Below, piece after piece: positions 26,261 through 37,146 of a stretch of 64,000 bases of DNA. Each line of letters begins with the position of its first letter. Within the stretch, counting starts at the first letter, position 1. This DNA comes from Cinclus cinclus (taxonomy: Eukaryota > Chordata > Aves > Passeriformes > Cinclidae), in assembly GCF_963662255.1 (NCBI RefSeq), contig NC_085055.1, forward strand, positions 5,142,102 to 5,206,101, given 5' to 3'. The notes beneath the pieces are model-generated. The model was not told the origin of the DNA and made no database searches. It saw only the letters and a list, made by a program, of their open reading frames with translations. Both the position numbers and the translations under genes were made by a program.

Positions 26261-26695
26261 ATGGGATGTGTTGCTGGGGTATCTCCAAAAATTTTTAAAC
26301 TGGCTGCTCATGTAATACCAGGGCCCTATCACCTATATGCTCAATTTATCACTACATCTTGGAACTTTTCCATCAGAGTAGTAGAAAGCAAATGTTATCC
26401 TGCCATATAAGAAAGAGAGAAAGCAAACCAACTCAGCTTATTATTTGCAGACCTATCTCACTGCTTCCAACTCTATCCATAATAGATAATGAATACATTG
26501 GTTCACAAGCAACTGTTTAAGTACTTGGAGTTAAACAACATACTGAATGATGCTTAGTCTGGATTTCATTATTATTTCACTGTCACAGCACCAAGAAATT
26601 GTGGGAGATGTTTTCTCTGCCATGGATCAAAGTCTGTTTATAAGTGCACCATTTATTCCTCTGTCAAAGTGCCTTTTGACATGACCTGCCATTTC
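26245..26695 (+). mobile_element. Ancient L2/CR1-clade LINE reverse transcriptase fossil
   Basis: Read across several frameshifts and stops, the plus strand shows the order of a LINE reverse transcriptase: AGSDGM (compare the family's xTGxDGI), KIFKLAAHVIPGP, MLNLSLHLGTFPSE, KANVILPYKK, RPISLLPTLSII (26449 on), LFKYLELNNIL (26513 on), SGF, SAMDQ (26616 on) and VPFDMTCH at the place of the family's AAFDTVDH. This spans fingers and early palm, ending at the first catalytic Asp block. The copy is dead: it has in-frame stops and at least three frame changes. The AMDQ and AAFD-type spacing fits the L2 clade best, but a CR1/L3 relative is possible. Such old copies predate the bird radiation. Confidence 0.75.
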
Positions 26696-29600
26696 CACAT
26701 GCACAAATTCATTTGAAGTCAGTTCAAATAAAAGTAGTAGAAAATTGTTTTCAGTCACATTTGCCTTCCAGGACCCAGATGGATTGCATTAGCAATGAAC
26801 AGTCACGTATGCAATATAATACTGAGAAGTCTTGTAGCTGGGTACCATATTGGCCATTACATGTTCATTAAAAGCTGTTGTGCATGTTAATGGGAAGATA
26901 CAGTTCTTTGTGGTTAAAACACATGGAGTGGAGCCAAATCTCTATTAAAATTGAAAGCAAGTCTGAAATCAGAGCCTTATCTCTTACAAACAGCATCTTG
27001 TCTTTTTTTTCCCCCCTCATATGTTTCTGGAGATAGATGCACACAGATATTCAGGAACAGCATCACTGGAGTTTTGCTGTAGAAAGCAAAAAATTCTAGG
27101 AGGAAGGAGAGATTTGAGTAAGAATGAGGTGCTTTAGTATACCCATTGAATTTCTTGTTCTCACCAAGACATTAAAACAATATTAAAACACCAAATATGC
27201 CAAACAGTTTTGCCACAAGAAAATGGTGTAGAATTGTTTTTGTATGATCAGGAGAATATAATTCATAGCATAAAACATGGGCTTGACTTGTGCTGCTAAT
27301 TGTCAAGCCATAAACCAAAAGCTTATTAAAGTTGAATCATATTCAATAAGATTTCATCACAGCTCCTAAGGTGTAGTCTTAGTTTGAAGAAGTTCTGGGT
27401 TTAGTATGACTCAGGTAGACTGTGTGGCAAAACTGAAATACAGTTCAGAAGTACAGACTGGAGGCTGGAGATTCAGGTGGTATTCCTGGTTTCACCAAAA
27501 CCTTGAGAAGCTGTTTTCCTCTCCTTCTTTTCCCCTATTTTTTTTTTAAATGAGGATTACAGGTTTATGAAACTTTATTTTAAAGTAATAGTAGACACAG
27601 ACTGCTATTTCCGTCTGGCTGCATGCTGTTGTGGGAACCCAGTGGATGGGTGGAAGTAGGCTGGAATTTAGGCTATGTGTATTTATCCATGATTTCTGAG
27701 ATGAAGAAGAATGGACACTGCTAAGTCACAACTCTCACTTGGACTTTAGATATACATACATATAGGATTAATTCCAAGGATTAGGAATTCTCATTGAAAG
27801 TTAGATAATACAGACTTTTAGAATACCCATTTTGCATTTTTTTCTTCTCTCTTTCCTTCACTCACACCTGTCAAATGAGATGGTGAGAACAGTGCAGATG
27901 CACTGATATTAGATTTAATTTCTAACTCTTAAAAAAACCCCAACAATTAAGGCTGTGATTGAAGTGCAGAAAACTTGGGGAGCTAAAAAAAAATTCCCTT
28001 GCAGGTTCCTTTTAAGTTGTGTTTGTGCATCCTGTGACTTCCTTAGGTCCAGATGCAGGGCAAGTTGGTGGCTGTGCTCAGTAAAGGGCATGGGACGAAT
28101 CCATCTCCTCTCCTTCTGGACAGAACAACTGATTCTGTGCCAAGATGAAAATGAATTCTTCTAATACAAGGCAACAACAATTTATAGTTTCCAGCCACAG
28201 AAGGTAGAAGTGAAGGGAAAAGTGTGTCTCTGAAGAACAATGTTTCTTGGGATTGTGATTGTATTGTGGCTGCTCCTGCCAGTGAAACAGTGAGTCCTCC
28301 CTCTCCAGGGCTGGTGTATGGGGTTGCAACTGAGCCATAAAGAGATCAGGCTGCTGCAGGAGAGCCACACGTCACAGCAGAAGCTTTACTTGAAAAAAGC
28401 ATCCAGGACCAGATCTCTGCTCAAATAATCTGAACTCCTTTTGTTTACTTTTGCTCTGTGTTAATTTTTAGGGAGGGGTTGTGGGTGTTTTGTTGTTGTT
28501 GTTGATTTTATTTTTCTCCCCCAAGAACAGACAGATAGTTGCTTTTAATTTATCTGTGACTTGAGTTTGGATAGGAGTCCATGTGTGTACATGCCTGAAG
28601 AAAGAAAAGGGTCAGATTTGAGCAGTAAGGACGGGGGCTTGTAAATTCATATCTTTATTTTGCTGATGGAAAGCAGTAGTACCTGGTGTGTTAGAGTTTA
28701 AAAATAAAAATGGAGATGTCTGCTGGTCTGTTTGTTGTCCCTTATGGACTGTGGTGAAACTGAGAGGACAAAATAAAAGAGGTGGGTTTTTTTCTGTTGT
28801 TTTGTTGTTGTTGTTGTTGTTTGTTTTTTTACTTCATTTCCCCCCCCTTTTCTTTTATATAATTCAATAATACCTACATGATTTGTAGGTTTGTGTTTTC
28901 CTCCATTCTTTTTTGTGTCTGTCGCTGAAATATCTATGCAACTGTAATGGATTTCAGTACAGAATGTGTATCACACCTCTTGCTTTGCATTTTTATTCAG
29001 TGGCCTGTCTGTTCAGGCATCCTGGGAAAGATTCCTTCTTACAGACATCTTTATCTGTTTGTTCTCTGAGCCTCCATAATGAATCTGGTTTTGTACTATC
29101 TAGAATTAATATGAATTGTAAAAAAGCTTTGTCAGTTCCTCTTATTTACTTTCCTTGGAGTTTTTATATTTTGCCTTTGATGTCATAAATTTCATAAGCT
29201 TAAACACCTTAGAAGTTCATTTCAGAGAGTTTATCAGCAGAACATGAATATCCTCTATTTTTACCTAAGTTACCTAGTCAGCTGTGTGATTTATCTTTAT
29301 GCTTCTGTACTTGTATTCTCTCTCCAGTGCTATAAGGATAGTATTTATATATCAGCAATTAATTAATGGCTAAGTGTTCTTATTGAAATGTTGGGTTTGT
29401 AATTGATGGTGGAGTATTTCAGTCGTGGATGCAAATGAGATCAAGCACCAAAAAGGGTCTAGGTTCTTGTACAAAATCTATTCTGAAAATGGATTCCATT
29501 ATTCTGAGGAATCCTTGTGAAAGGCTCTCCAGCAGTTGAAAAATCTTGTGGAGGCATTCCTTCTCACTCTGGGTAGGCCAGCAGGAAAGACAGAATGGAG

Positions 29601-32600
29601 TACCTGGCTAGAAGCCATGCAGAAAAGAATTAAGTGGGCATGTTGTCATTCAAAAATATTTGTTGTGTTACCAATTCTCTTTCGGGTAAAGACAGGTTAT
29701 TTTAATATTTTAGAATGATGCCCCATGTAACAGTGATCATGGATTTAATGCAGGAATTTTTTAGTAATAAAAGGAAGGTTTCTTCTCCATTGGCTTAAGA
29801 TGAATTCCTGTGCATTTCTTTCTGTAGCATCCCATGCTTTAAGCAGTGCTGCTTTTCTCTGCCATCTTCCTTCTTGTTAAAAAAGTCTGGCCAATAAAGA
29901 CCATGCATTCTCAAAGTAGACTCTGAAAATACGATAGCAGGGCTTTTCTGGCAAAAAAATAAAAAGGAGGAAAATACAGAGAAGTAGGAATTGATTGTGA
30001 AAAAGTCCTTTGGTGTTGGGGACATGAAGTGCCTCTTCCAGGAGCAGCAAAAGATGGACATCTTCTGATATGCTTTTGTGTCTTAGAACATTTCACAGCT
30101 CCTCGTGAAATGGCTTTCTCAAGAACAGCAAGATCCCACTGAACATTGCAGTGGCTGCAGAGACAAGATTTCTGCTTCAGTACTAGATTTTTTCCTCATT
30201 GTCCATATCTTGGTGAGAAGCTCATAGTTCTCTTCTTATTTTGTATTTTTTGCATAAAGAAGTTTAAAACCAAGAACAGAAGGTCAAGAAAGTTGTGTTT
30301 CAATGGGATTTTCTAGTCTGTATTCCCTCAAGAAAACTGATGCTTGGAGACATAGCTGGAATTTTCATATCAAGCTGCTGAAATGTAATTCATGACTTCA
30401 GGAAATCCATGCAGACCGTATCTTCCTTCTTTGAGGATTAGCCACTCATTAGTATAAAAATAAACTTAATCTTTCTTGATTTGGGAAAGATCCTGGGTTT
30501 AAGGGGTTGTGGAATGGACTCCGGGAACAATTTCTTCACAGGCAATTCAGTGCAAGGAGATTTAAAATTTCTGTGCAAACTCCTGTCTCCTGAAAACTAG
30601 ACAAAATATACAAGGGAGAAAACTTAAGAGAAAGGGAAAATTCTATTCTGCTTTCAGACTAACATTTGAACTATATTATTAAAAATGTATGAACTCCCTG
30701 AATATAAATCATCTGCTGAAGGAGGGATGGCAAGTCAAAGTTCTGACTCTCATCTTCCAATATTTCTTTACAGACAAGGTTTATAGGAAGAAATAAAAAC
30801 TTTTATTATCCTGAATAAAATGGTTGAAAACAACAGGCAAGGATTTTGGGCATATGAAACCCCTTGTACAGTTATGAACTGAATGCACTGGAGAGAAATG
30901 GGCATAGGACTTGGAAATTTGTTGACCTTTATCTCCATTTGTGGATTATTTAAAAAGCAGGAAAATTGGCCGAACACACACAAAGAGAAGGCTACACCAC
31001 TGAAGAGGTCATTGCAATGCTTGTCTGGTATCCCTGAAAAGAAGTTGTCTCCCTTGGCTTCTGCTGGCCAGAGAAAAACATTACTGCAAGAGCTGACATA
31101 ATGAAAACATCTTCCTGACATGGTTTCAGCTTTGTCTTTTCTGTGAAACACGAAGCAGTAGTTGCATGCTCAGATCAGAGGAGTCTGTGTATTAATCAGT
31201 TTGGGTTCATGGTTAGCCTTCCCTGTAGAACAAAAGCCCTTGGGAACAGTGTGTCAGTAGAGGCTGTTTCTGATGCAGGTTTTCAGGTGAGGTTATTTCA
31301 TGTACAGAATAAAGATTGAGCCTTAGAAATGCAGCAACTGGAAATGGCTGGATAATGTTTAGTGTTTGAATCTATGTCATAGCACCAAATATTGAAAAGC
31401 TGGGGTGTTTTTCTTGTTTCTTTCATCTCTGGTGCCATGGATAAAGAGACTATATGGAAACAATGGCAGCTTTTTTTAGCTTTGCCTTTGACTTCCATAG
31501 AAGGGACATTGGGCCTTTTGGCAGAGAACAGACTTTAAATCTTGCAAGCGACCATATCACAATTACCTTTCCAAATGGAAAAGTATGTCTCTAGTACTGC
31601 AACAGAAACAGTCATGGACTGTAGGCTATGCTTTATTTCTTTGATTCCAGATATCAAACAAATGAAAACTGGCTTTAATGACTCCATCCCCCTTGCTTGT
31701 TCTTCTGTTACAAAGGAGACCCTTTCCTCTGATAAGCTCCTGTCAATTGCTATTTCTTTTTAAAAATAAAAAATTCAGGGAAAATTGTTGATAGCCCACG
31801 AATACATGGCCATCAAATTGCTGGGGTAACTAATGTAAAAGACATCTAAACCTAAGAATCTATGTTAATCAACTTTTTGATGTGGTTATAGATTGAATAA
31901 TAATTTATGTTGACCTGCTTTCCCCAATGCCTCACATTTATAAAGATTATAAATAAATTGTGGCTGAGCATAGAAGTAAATTAAGTGTTCAGATGCAGTG
32001 ACTTTAGTATGTATTTATAGAATTAACTTCCTCTTTGATATACATGTGCCAGTGTTTCATGAACTGTAGGCAGTTTCCCTCCCTACACATTTGTCAGGAC
32101 ATGACCTCCAATCTTGCAAGTTTATTTTCTTCACAAAATCTTCCTTCTTCCTAGCTGCTGTGACACCATCCATATAAAGTCTGAAAAAGTTTTCATCTAG
32201 GTTTCCCTCTCTGTAAGGCCAGAGGAAAAAAAAGCAAAGATTTTTTGACCTCCTTGTAATGTGCAGAGTAATGTTCTGGGGAAGCTCATGCTGGTTCCTG
32301 TTAGGCTATTGAATTTTGTGAAGGGGAATGTTTTCCAGTATACACCAGTTTGATGGCAGTAATATATTTAGCATAAAATCCCTTGACTTTTTTTTTTCCC
32401 AGAAGCCAAATTGCAGCAAACCCAGAACATGTAGATGGTAGTAGATTTTTGTGAGACTTTACATGCCATAGTATTTTGGAATATAGATTATGATAGGGAC
32501 AAAGGTAATGAACACATCCCTGCATAGATCCATGACACTTCTCTCTGAACAGGGGGGCTGCCACTTGCTCTTCTCTCCATTTAAGGAAAGAGGAGGGTAA

Positions 32601-32611
32601 AAGAGGGTCTT
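26696..32611. other. Single-copy DNA, no gene recognised
   Basis: No exon, RNA gene or mobile element can be supported. The L2-like fossil may extend into the first few hundred bases but becomes unreadable. Simple repeats are TTG/GTT arrays at 28489-28504 and 28795-28822 and a C run near 28840-28847. Frames around 28070-28370 and 29780-30100 on the minus strand have no recognisable motif. The rest is plain AT-rich DNA. Confidence 0.55.
28795..28830 (+). repeat. TTG trinucleotide microsatellite
   Basis: Repeated TTG/GTT units interrupted by extra T residues. A second, shorter TTG array lies about 300 bases upstream at 28489-28504. Confidence 0.8.
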
Positions 32612-32860
32612 GCTGTAGGACAACAGTAATGGCTTTAAACTGAAAGAGTAATTTCAGGTTAGGTAAAAAGAAGAAATTTTTGCAATGGTGAAACACTGGA
32701 ACAGTTTTTCCAGAGTGGCTGAAGCTGCTGCATCTCTGCCCTAGGCCAGCTTGGACGGGGCTTGGAGCAAGCTGGGATGGTGGAAGGTGACCCTGCTCAT
32801 GGCAGGGAGTGGGACTGGATGACTTTTAAATGTCCCTTCCAAATCATCCTGTTCTATTTT
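32612..32860 (+). mobile_element. CR1 LINE, 3-prime fragment
   Basis: The segment matches the CR1 tail: 'taatggctttaaactgaaag', 'gtgaaacactggaacag', 'ttggacggggcttggagcaa', 'gtggaaggtgaccctgctca', 'tggcagggagtgggactgga' and 'tgtcccttccaaatcatcct', ending 'gttctatttt'. The 5-prime end is truncated just inside the 3-prime part. It contains no intact coding sequence. The terminal ATTCTATG unit is decayed, so it is somewhat older than the 9266 copy. Confidence 0.9.
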
Positions 32861-34039
32861 ATTAATTACTCAGTCTGCCATAGCTTTCTGCTTGATCTAT
32901 CACAACTTTCTAGATCTGATGCCCTACTCACTCTGAACCTGGGAATGTGATTCATTTAAACTTTTATAGAGAGATAATAGCAATGTAAATAAATTTTACA
33001 GTAACTCATAATGCTTTTAATAGCATGAATGTTGATAGAGTTTTTCTACAAAGTCCCAAGGCATTTTATACAGCTACAGCCACACTATTAAAATAGGAAA
33101 AGTCATAAAATATAGAAGGTGTGTGTGGCAACAAAAGGACCTTAATGCTGTGTGAATCTGTGAAGTGTAAGCCAGGATCTTAGAGTATTATTATCTTCAG
33201 GCTAAGCTTAAAAACATAGGTGTATGAATAAAATATTTATTGATTTTGTGAATGAAGGCTAGAACTTAAAAGCAAATTTATTTTCACTAAAAATCTCCGT
33301 ACTAAAACTATTAAATAGGCAGTTATTCATCATATATTATTTCAAAATTCTCCAGTGCAGAGCTTGAAAGAGGGCTCACTCAGAAAATTGAAGCAAGATC
33401 AGAAGTTTGAACAACTGTATGGCCTTAACTGGATGTTACCGCATGTCCGTGAAGGCTCCGTTCTGTGGCACCCAGTTGTGTCTGAAACTTCATGCAGGTT
33501 TTCTTCTTGGCTGTAGTTAAAGATGCACTTTAATTTTTGAATCTTCTAAACTTCTCCCTTTCCATTCCACATCTGCTTGAGCACGTCCTGTTAGTGCCTG
33601 AATATCTGATTTAGCAGCCTGCTCAAGATCTATCCCCAGAATTTTTAATATGTGCCAAGTATTTAACTTACTATAGTAGATCCTTGATGAATTATGCTGG
33701 AATATTGATAGAAAAGAGATAAATCTTATTTGGAAAGGTCAGGCAAAAAAAAAAAAGTGTGTTACTTTGAACTCCATCATTTGGCAGATGCAATCTTGGA
33801 GAAAAGAGGGAGGGGGACAGGCAAAAGGAGTTTAATAGATTAAAGATATTAGAACTTCTCGGATTGGATGGGGGTGTTTAACTTCTATCAAGGACAGCTG
33901 ACAAATGGTCTGTAGAGATGTGGGGTCATTAGTCTAACAGGTTAGCAGGAGGTGGATGAAAACAGACAAAAAAACAAATGCAGTGTCTGTCTTCAGTAAT
34001 GATGCAGCTCAGCCCCAACTGTCAAAAAAGGGGGAAAGA
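32861..34039. other. Single-copy DNA, no gene recognised
   Basis: AT-rich DNA with an A run of 12 at about 33747-33758. No exon or RNA gene is visible. The last 150 bases may belong to the old CR1-type relic annotated downstream, but they cannot be read with confidence. Confidence 0.5.
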
Positions 34040-34780
34040 AATAGTTAAAGTACTCTGAAGTAACTCTTAAGATTGCAGAGGAATACATAACTGCTGGTGT
34101 GGGTTTACTGAGAGCACATCACATCAAATGACTTTAATTTTCTTTTACAACCCAGCAGCTTTTTTTGTGGACAGGTAAGAAGCTGTAGGTGTTAGAGATT
34201 GACAGGGCTTTGCTGAGGCCAGCCTGTTTTCATGGCATTCTCACAAGGCAAGCAGGGAAATGCTGGAGCTGTGCTTAATGGAGTGCAAGACCAGCTGTAT
34301 TAATGCACTCAGAGACCTTAGCAAAAGTTCACTTCAAAATGGGGGACAACTTGTCTCCAAAGACACAGCTAGAAGTTATGTTGGGTCATGAACAGAGCAA
34401 GCCAAGGCTTTGATGTGCAAGATTTACAGTTAACTCTTACAGGTACAAGTAATTGCCCTGGTAAAAGCTTGGCTCAATATCTACTGTTTAATTTTGGGTA
34501 CTGTACTTGCAGCAGGATACAGCCCAGCAGCAGGAGTGATGGGAGCCTCAAGAACAAGATGCATAATGACTGACTGATTGACACAAACCAGAGCTTAGAG
34601 CATGGAGGGGAGGGAAGGTTGATGGAGGAATACACAGTTTCTGCAAACTTTAAGGATCTTGTAGGAAAGAAGGACCTAAGCTGTTTTCTGCACTCCAGGT
34701 GATAGGGTAGATTGCAAAGAGCATCAATTGCAGCAAAAAAAATTCACCCTAGATAATAAAAAATTGATCTGCAAACTGTC
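34040..34780 (+). mobile_element. Ancient CR1-type LINE coding relic (turtle-like)
   Basis: Near 34108 the frame reads FTESTSHQMTLIFFY, matching the CR1 FTASTSHQTNLIxFYD block. It is followed by FFVDR, EAVGV and a decayed version of the FSKAFDTVxHxILISKL block. Further on, 34440-34510 reads KSLAQYLLFNFGYCT, the position of the CR1 block ending VQFWxxH. At 34700-34760 'gagcatcaattgcagcaaaa' resembles the CR1 segment just before the 3-prime UTR. Gaps, stops and frameshifts are frequent. The pattern resembles the CR1 type abundant in turtles and crocodilians rather than the younger avian copies elsewhere in the window. Boundaries are soft by 50 to 100 bases. Confidence 0.6.
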
Positions 34781-35873
34781 TAATGATCCAGATTTTTCTT
34801 AGGTGGTCTTTAAAGTGTCATTAGAGATCTTTAATTAGACAAATATTTATCTGATGCAATATACGTTTATTTGAGCCTTTTTGAAGGCAAGTACATAGAC
34901 ATGATGAACTTTCTGAGTCCATTCTTTCCTCATTTTTCTGTGATTCTATTAATTACTTTAGGAGATCATAGTGTACTAACATGATTTTCCTCACATTTTG
35001 TTGGAGACTGGTACCAAATCTTCCAATTCATCATACTATCCTGTGAGCTGGCAGTGATATCTCTCTGCTAAAGCATTTACAAAATGCAAAATGAGTAAAT
35101 AGTCTTTTAATGAAATGTATCCATGAAATGTAGGCCATTTCCTCTCAGAATTGAATTAAGCATTACAAGTGATCAATAACTAGATTTCTGCATCTACTGA
35201 AAAGCTCTGCTGTAGAGTTATATAAATAGTTCAGAGTAAGAGAATATGGCTGATATTTTATCACTCTGGCTCTGGAAACATCCAAAACCTGCTGGCTGTC
35301 TTAAAAGATGTGTGACTGGATAAATTGATCCTCTTTCATCTGCAGGATACTGGGTCAACTTTAGCTTAACCACAGAATTATGGGTCATGCCTTCTATCAC
35401 AGGCTGCCAGAGACCCCTGTGAAAAACTGAAGAATCCTGTGTGGATTTCTGAGGCTCTGGCAAGTATTGATCATCCCTTTTGGAGAGTAACAAAAGCACC
35501 GAGTCAAAATCTGCAAGAATTAAGTAATTGAATATGTCACAACAAAAGCAGCTTGACTTTAGATACCTGTGAGCCTGCTTTGCTTCGACTTTAGTGATCT
35601 TCCCCCAAGCTGGGTTAAGAACACTTAGTTGTGGACATGTGTCAAGTGACTGTGCTGCTCCTGGTGCTGTATTTCCTTTATATACAAGAAAATCCCTTCA
35701 GTCCATAGCTGTGTGCCAGTGGTCCCAAGTGCCAACTTGATATCCAAACACAAACATCCCTGATCAGGGAAGTGTATCATTTTCTGTAATGAAAAGCTTC
35801 TTAAAATTATTAATCCACCTTGTCTGGTTTGGGCTCGACATTCTGTATCATAAATAGAAATATTTGCTATTTC

Positions 35874-35903
35874 AAAGCTTCCTCTTCAACGAGAGGAAGC
35901 TTT
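35874..35903. other. Hairpin, 12-bp perfect stem with 6-base loop
   Basis: 'aaagcttcctct' (35874-35885) and 'agaggaagcttt' (35892-35903) are exact reverse complements around the loop 'tcaacg'. After one mismatch the stem continues for three more A-T pairs. It is too short for a microRNA precursor. It could be a transposon remnant or a cruciform-prone site. Confidence 0.85.
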
Positions 35904-36986
35904 AAAAAGTTACTTATTTGTTAATTAATTGAGAATCAGAAATCTGTCTGCTATGAATATAATGGGAACCTAATATCCATCAATGAGACCAGTAGAGACA
36001 GATGTTCCTCCTTTCTTTAGGTTACACATGCTTTTAGATTTTCAAATGCTTTTATTGCAGTATTATTCAGATTTTAAGACTTACATATTATTCACTGGCC
36101 TCTTCTTCAACCTTTAGTTTTAGTGAGCTGTGTTCCACTGTGTAAACTGGGTCTGTTTCATCTACTGCTATTTATGTGATTGTTTTCATATTCCATTTCT
36201 TGCTTTCAAAGTGGCTGCTTATTGTGCTAAAAGGACTCTTTTAGTTCTCCCAGCTCCATAATGTGCTTGAATCTCATGCTTTTCCTAAAAGGGGCAGGCA
36301 AGGTCAGAGTCACTTGGTGGGGAAGGAAGGACAAATGGTGTTTGGTGACAGTGTGTGTCTCCATTTCAGTTTCATGTAAGCTTTGTATGTAATGTCAGTG
36401 GAGAATTTCAAATGTGTGGATGCAGATGCACTCTCCCTTTAAAACAGCTTCAGATAACTTCATCTTCTCATCCCCTTCCTCCTCACCCACCAGTGAGCAG
36501 GGCATGAGCTCTGAGTCCTTTCTTGTCCTATTGAGAGCCCTCTGGTTAACCAAGTTTTCCAGGCTTTTGTTCATAGTTTCCATCTGACCTGCACATTGTC
36601 TCTTCAATTGCTTCATGGTGTATATGAGAGAGTGTTTTAAGCTGCCTGACTATTAAGGGATGTCTGTATTTTGCTACAGTGCTTCTCATTTTCATTTCTG
36701 TTTTGTCGCTGTTATAACTGGAAGCCGTAATTAACCACGTACTTCACATGTGTTACCTGTTACCAAGGCAATATTGTCTTTAAATCTGAGGAGGTGGATT
36801 TGCTTTCTTTATATCCCAAGTGCTCTATTCTGATTTCAGATCTGCACCTGCTTAGCAACAAGATGTGTTTGAGGGGCCAGCTGTAACTTTGGCTTAAAAG
36901 TACAGCTGAGTTGAGGTGTGATTTTCCTTAAAAACACCAAAGCTCAGACTATAAATATTTAGCAATACATCCATATATTAGACTCT

Positions 36987-37005
36987 TAGACCCCAGTGGG
37001 GTCTA
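36987..37005. other. Hairpin, 8-bp perfect stem
   Basis: 'tagacccc' and 'ggggtcta' are exact inverted copies around the triplet loop 'agt'. No function is implied. Confidence 0.75.
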
Positions 37006-37118
37006 TTTCTTTCTTAAAAAACTTTTCTTTTGCATATAAAACTGTAAGTGTTGGCCTTTGCACAGAGTAACCAAATTGTTATGATTTATGATTAAAGGAG
37101 TGATCTATATCTGTGTTT

Positions 37119-37146
37119 ATATATATATACACACACACACACATAT
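37119..37146 (+). repeat. TA/CA dinucleotide microsatellite
   Basis: A TA run passes directly into an AC run and ends with 'atatg'. This compound dinucleotide array is likely to vary in length between individuals. Confidence 0.85.

Noticed and set aside
28078..28370. Overlapping 96- and 62-codon minus-strand frames
   Set aside because: No recognisable motif, no splice sites and no coding-like composition. Overlapping frames like these are expected by chance.
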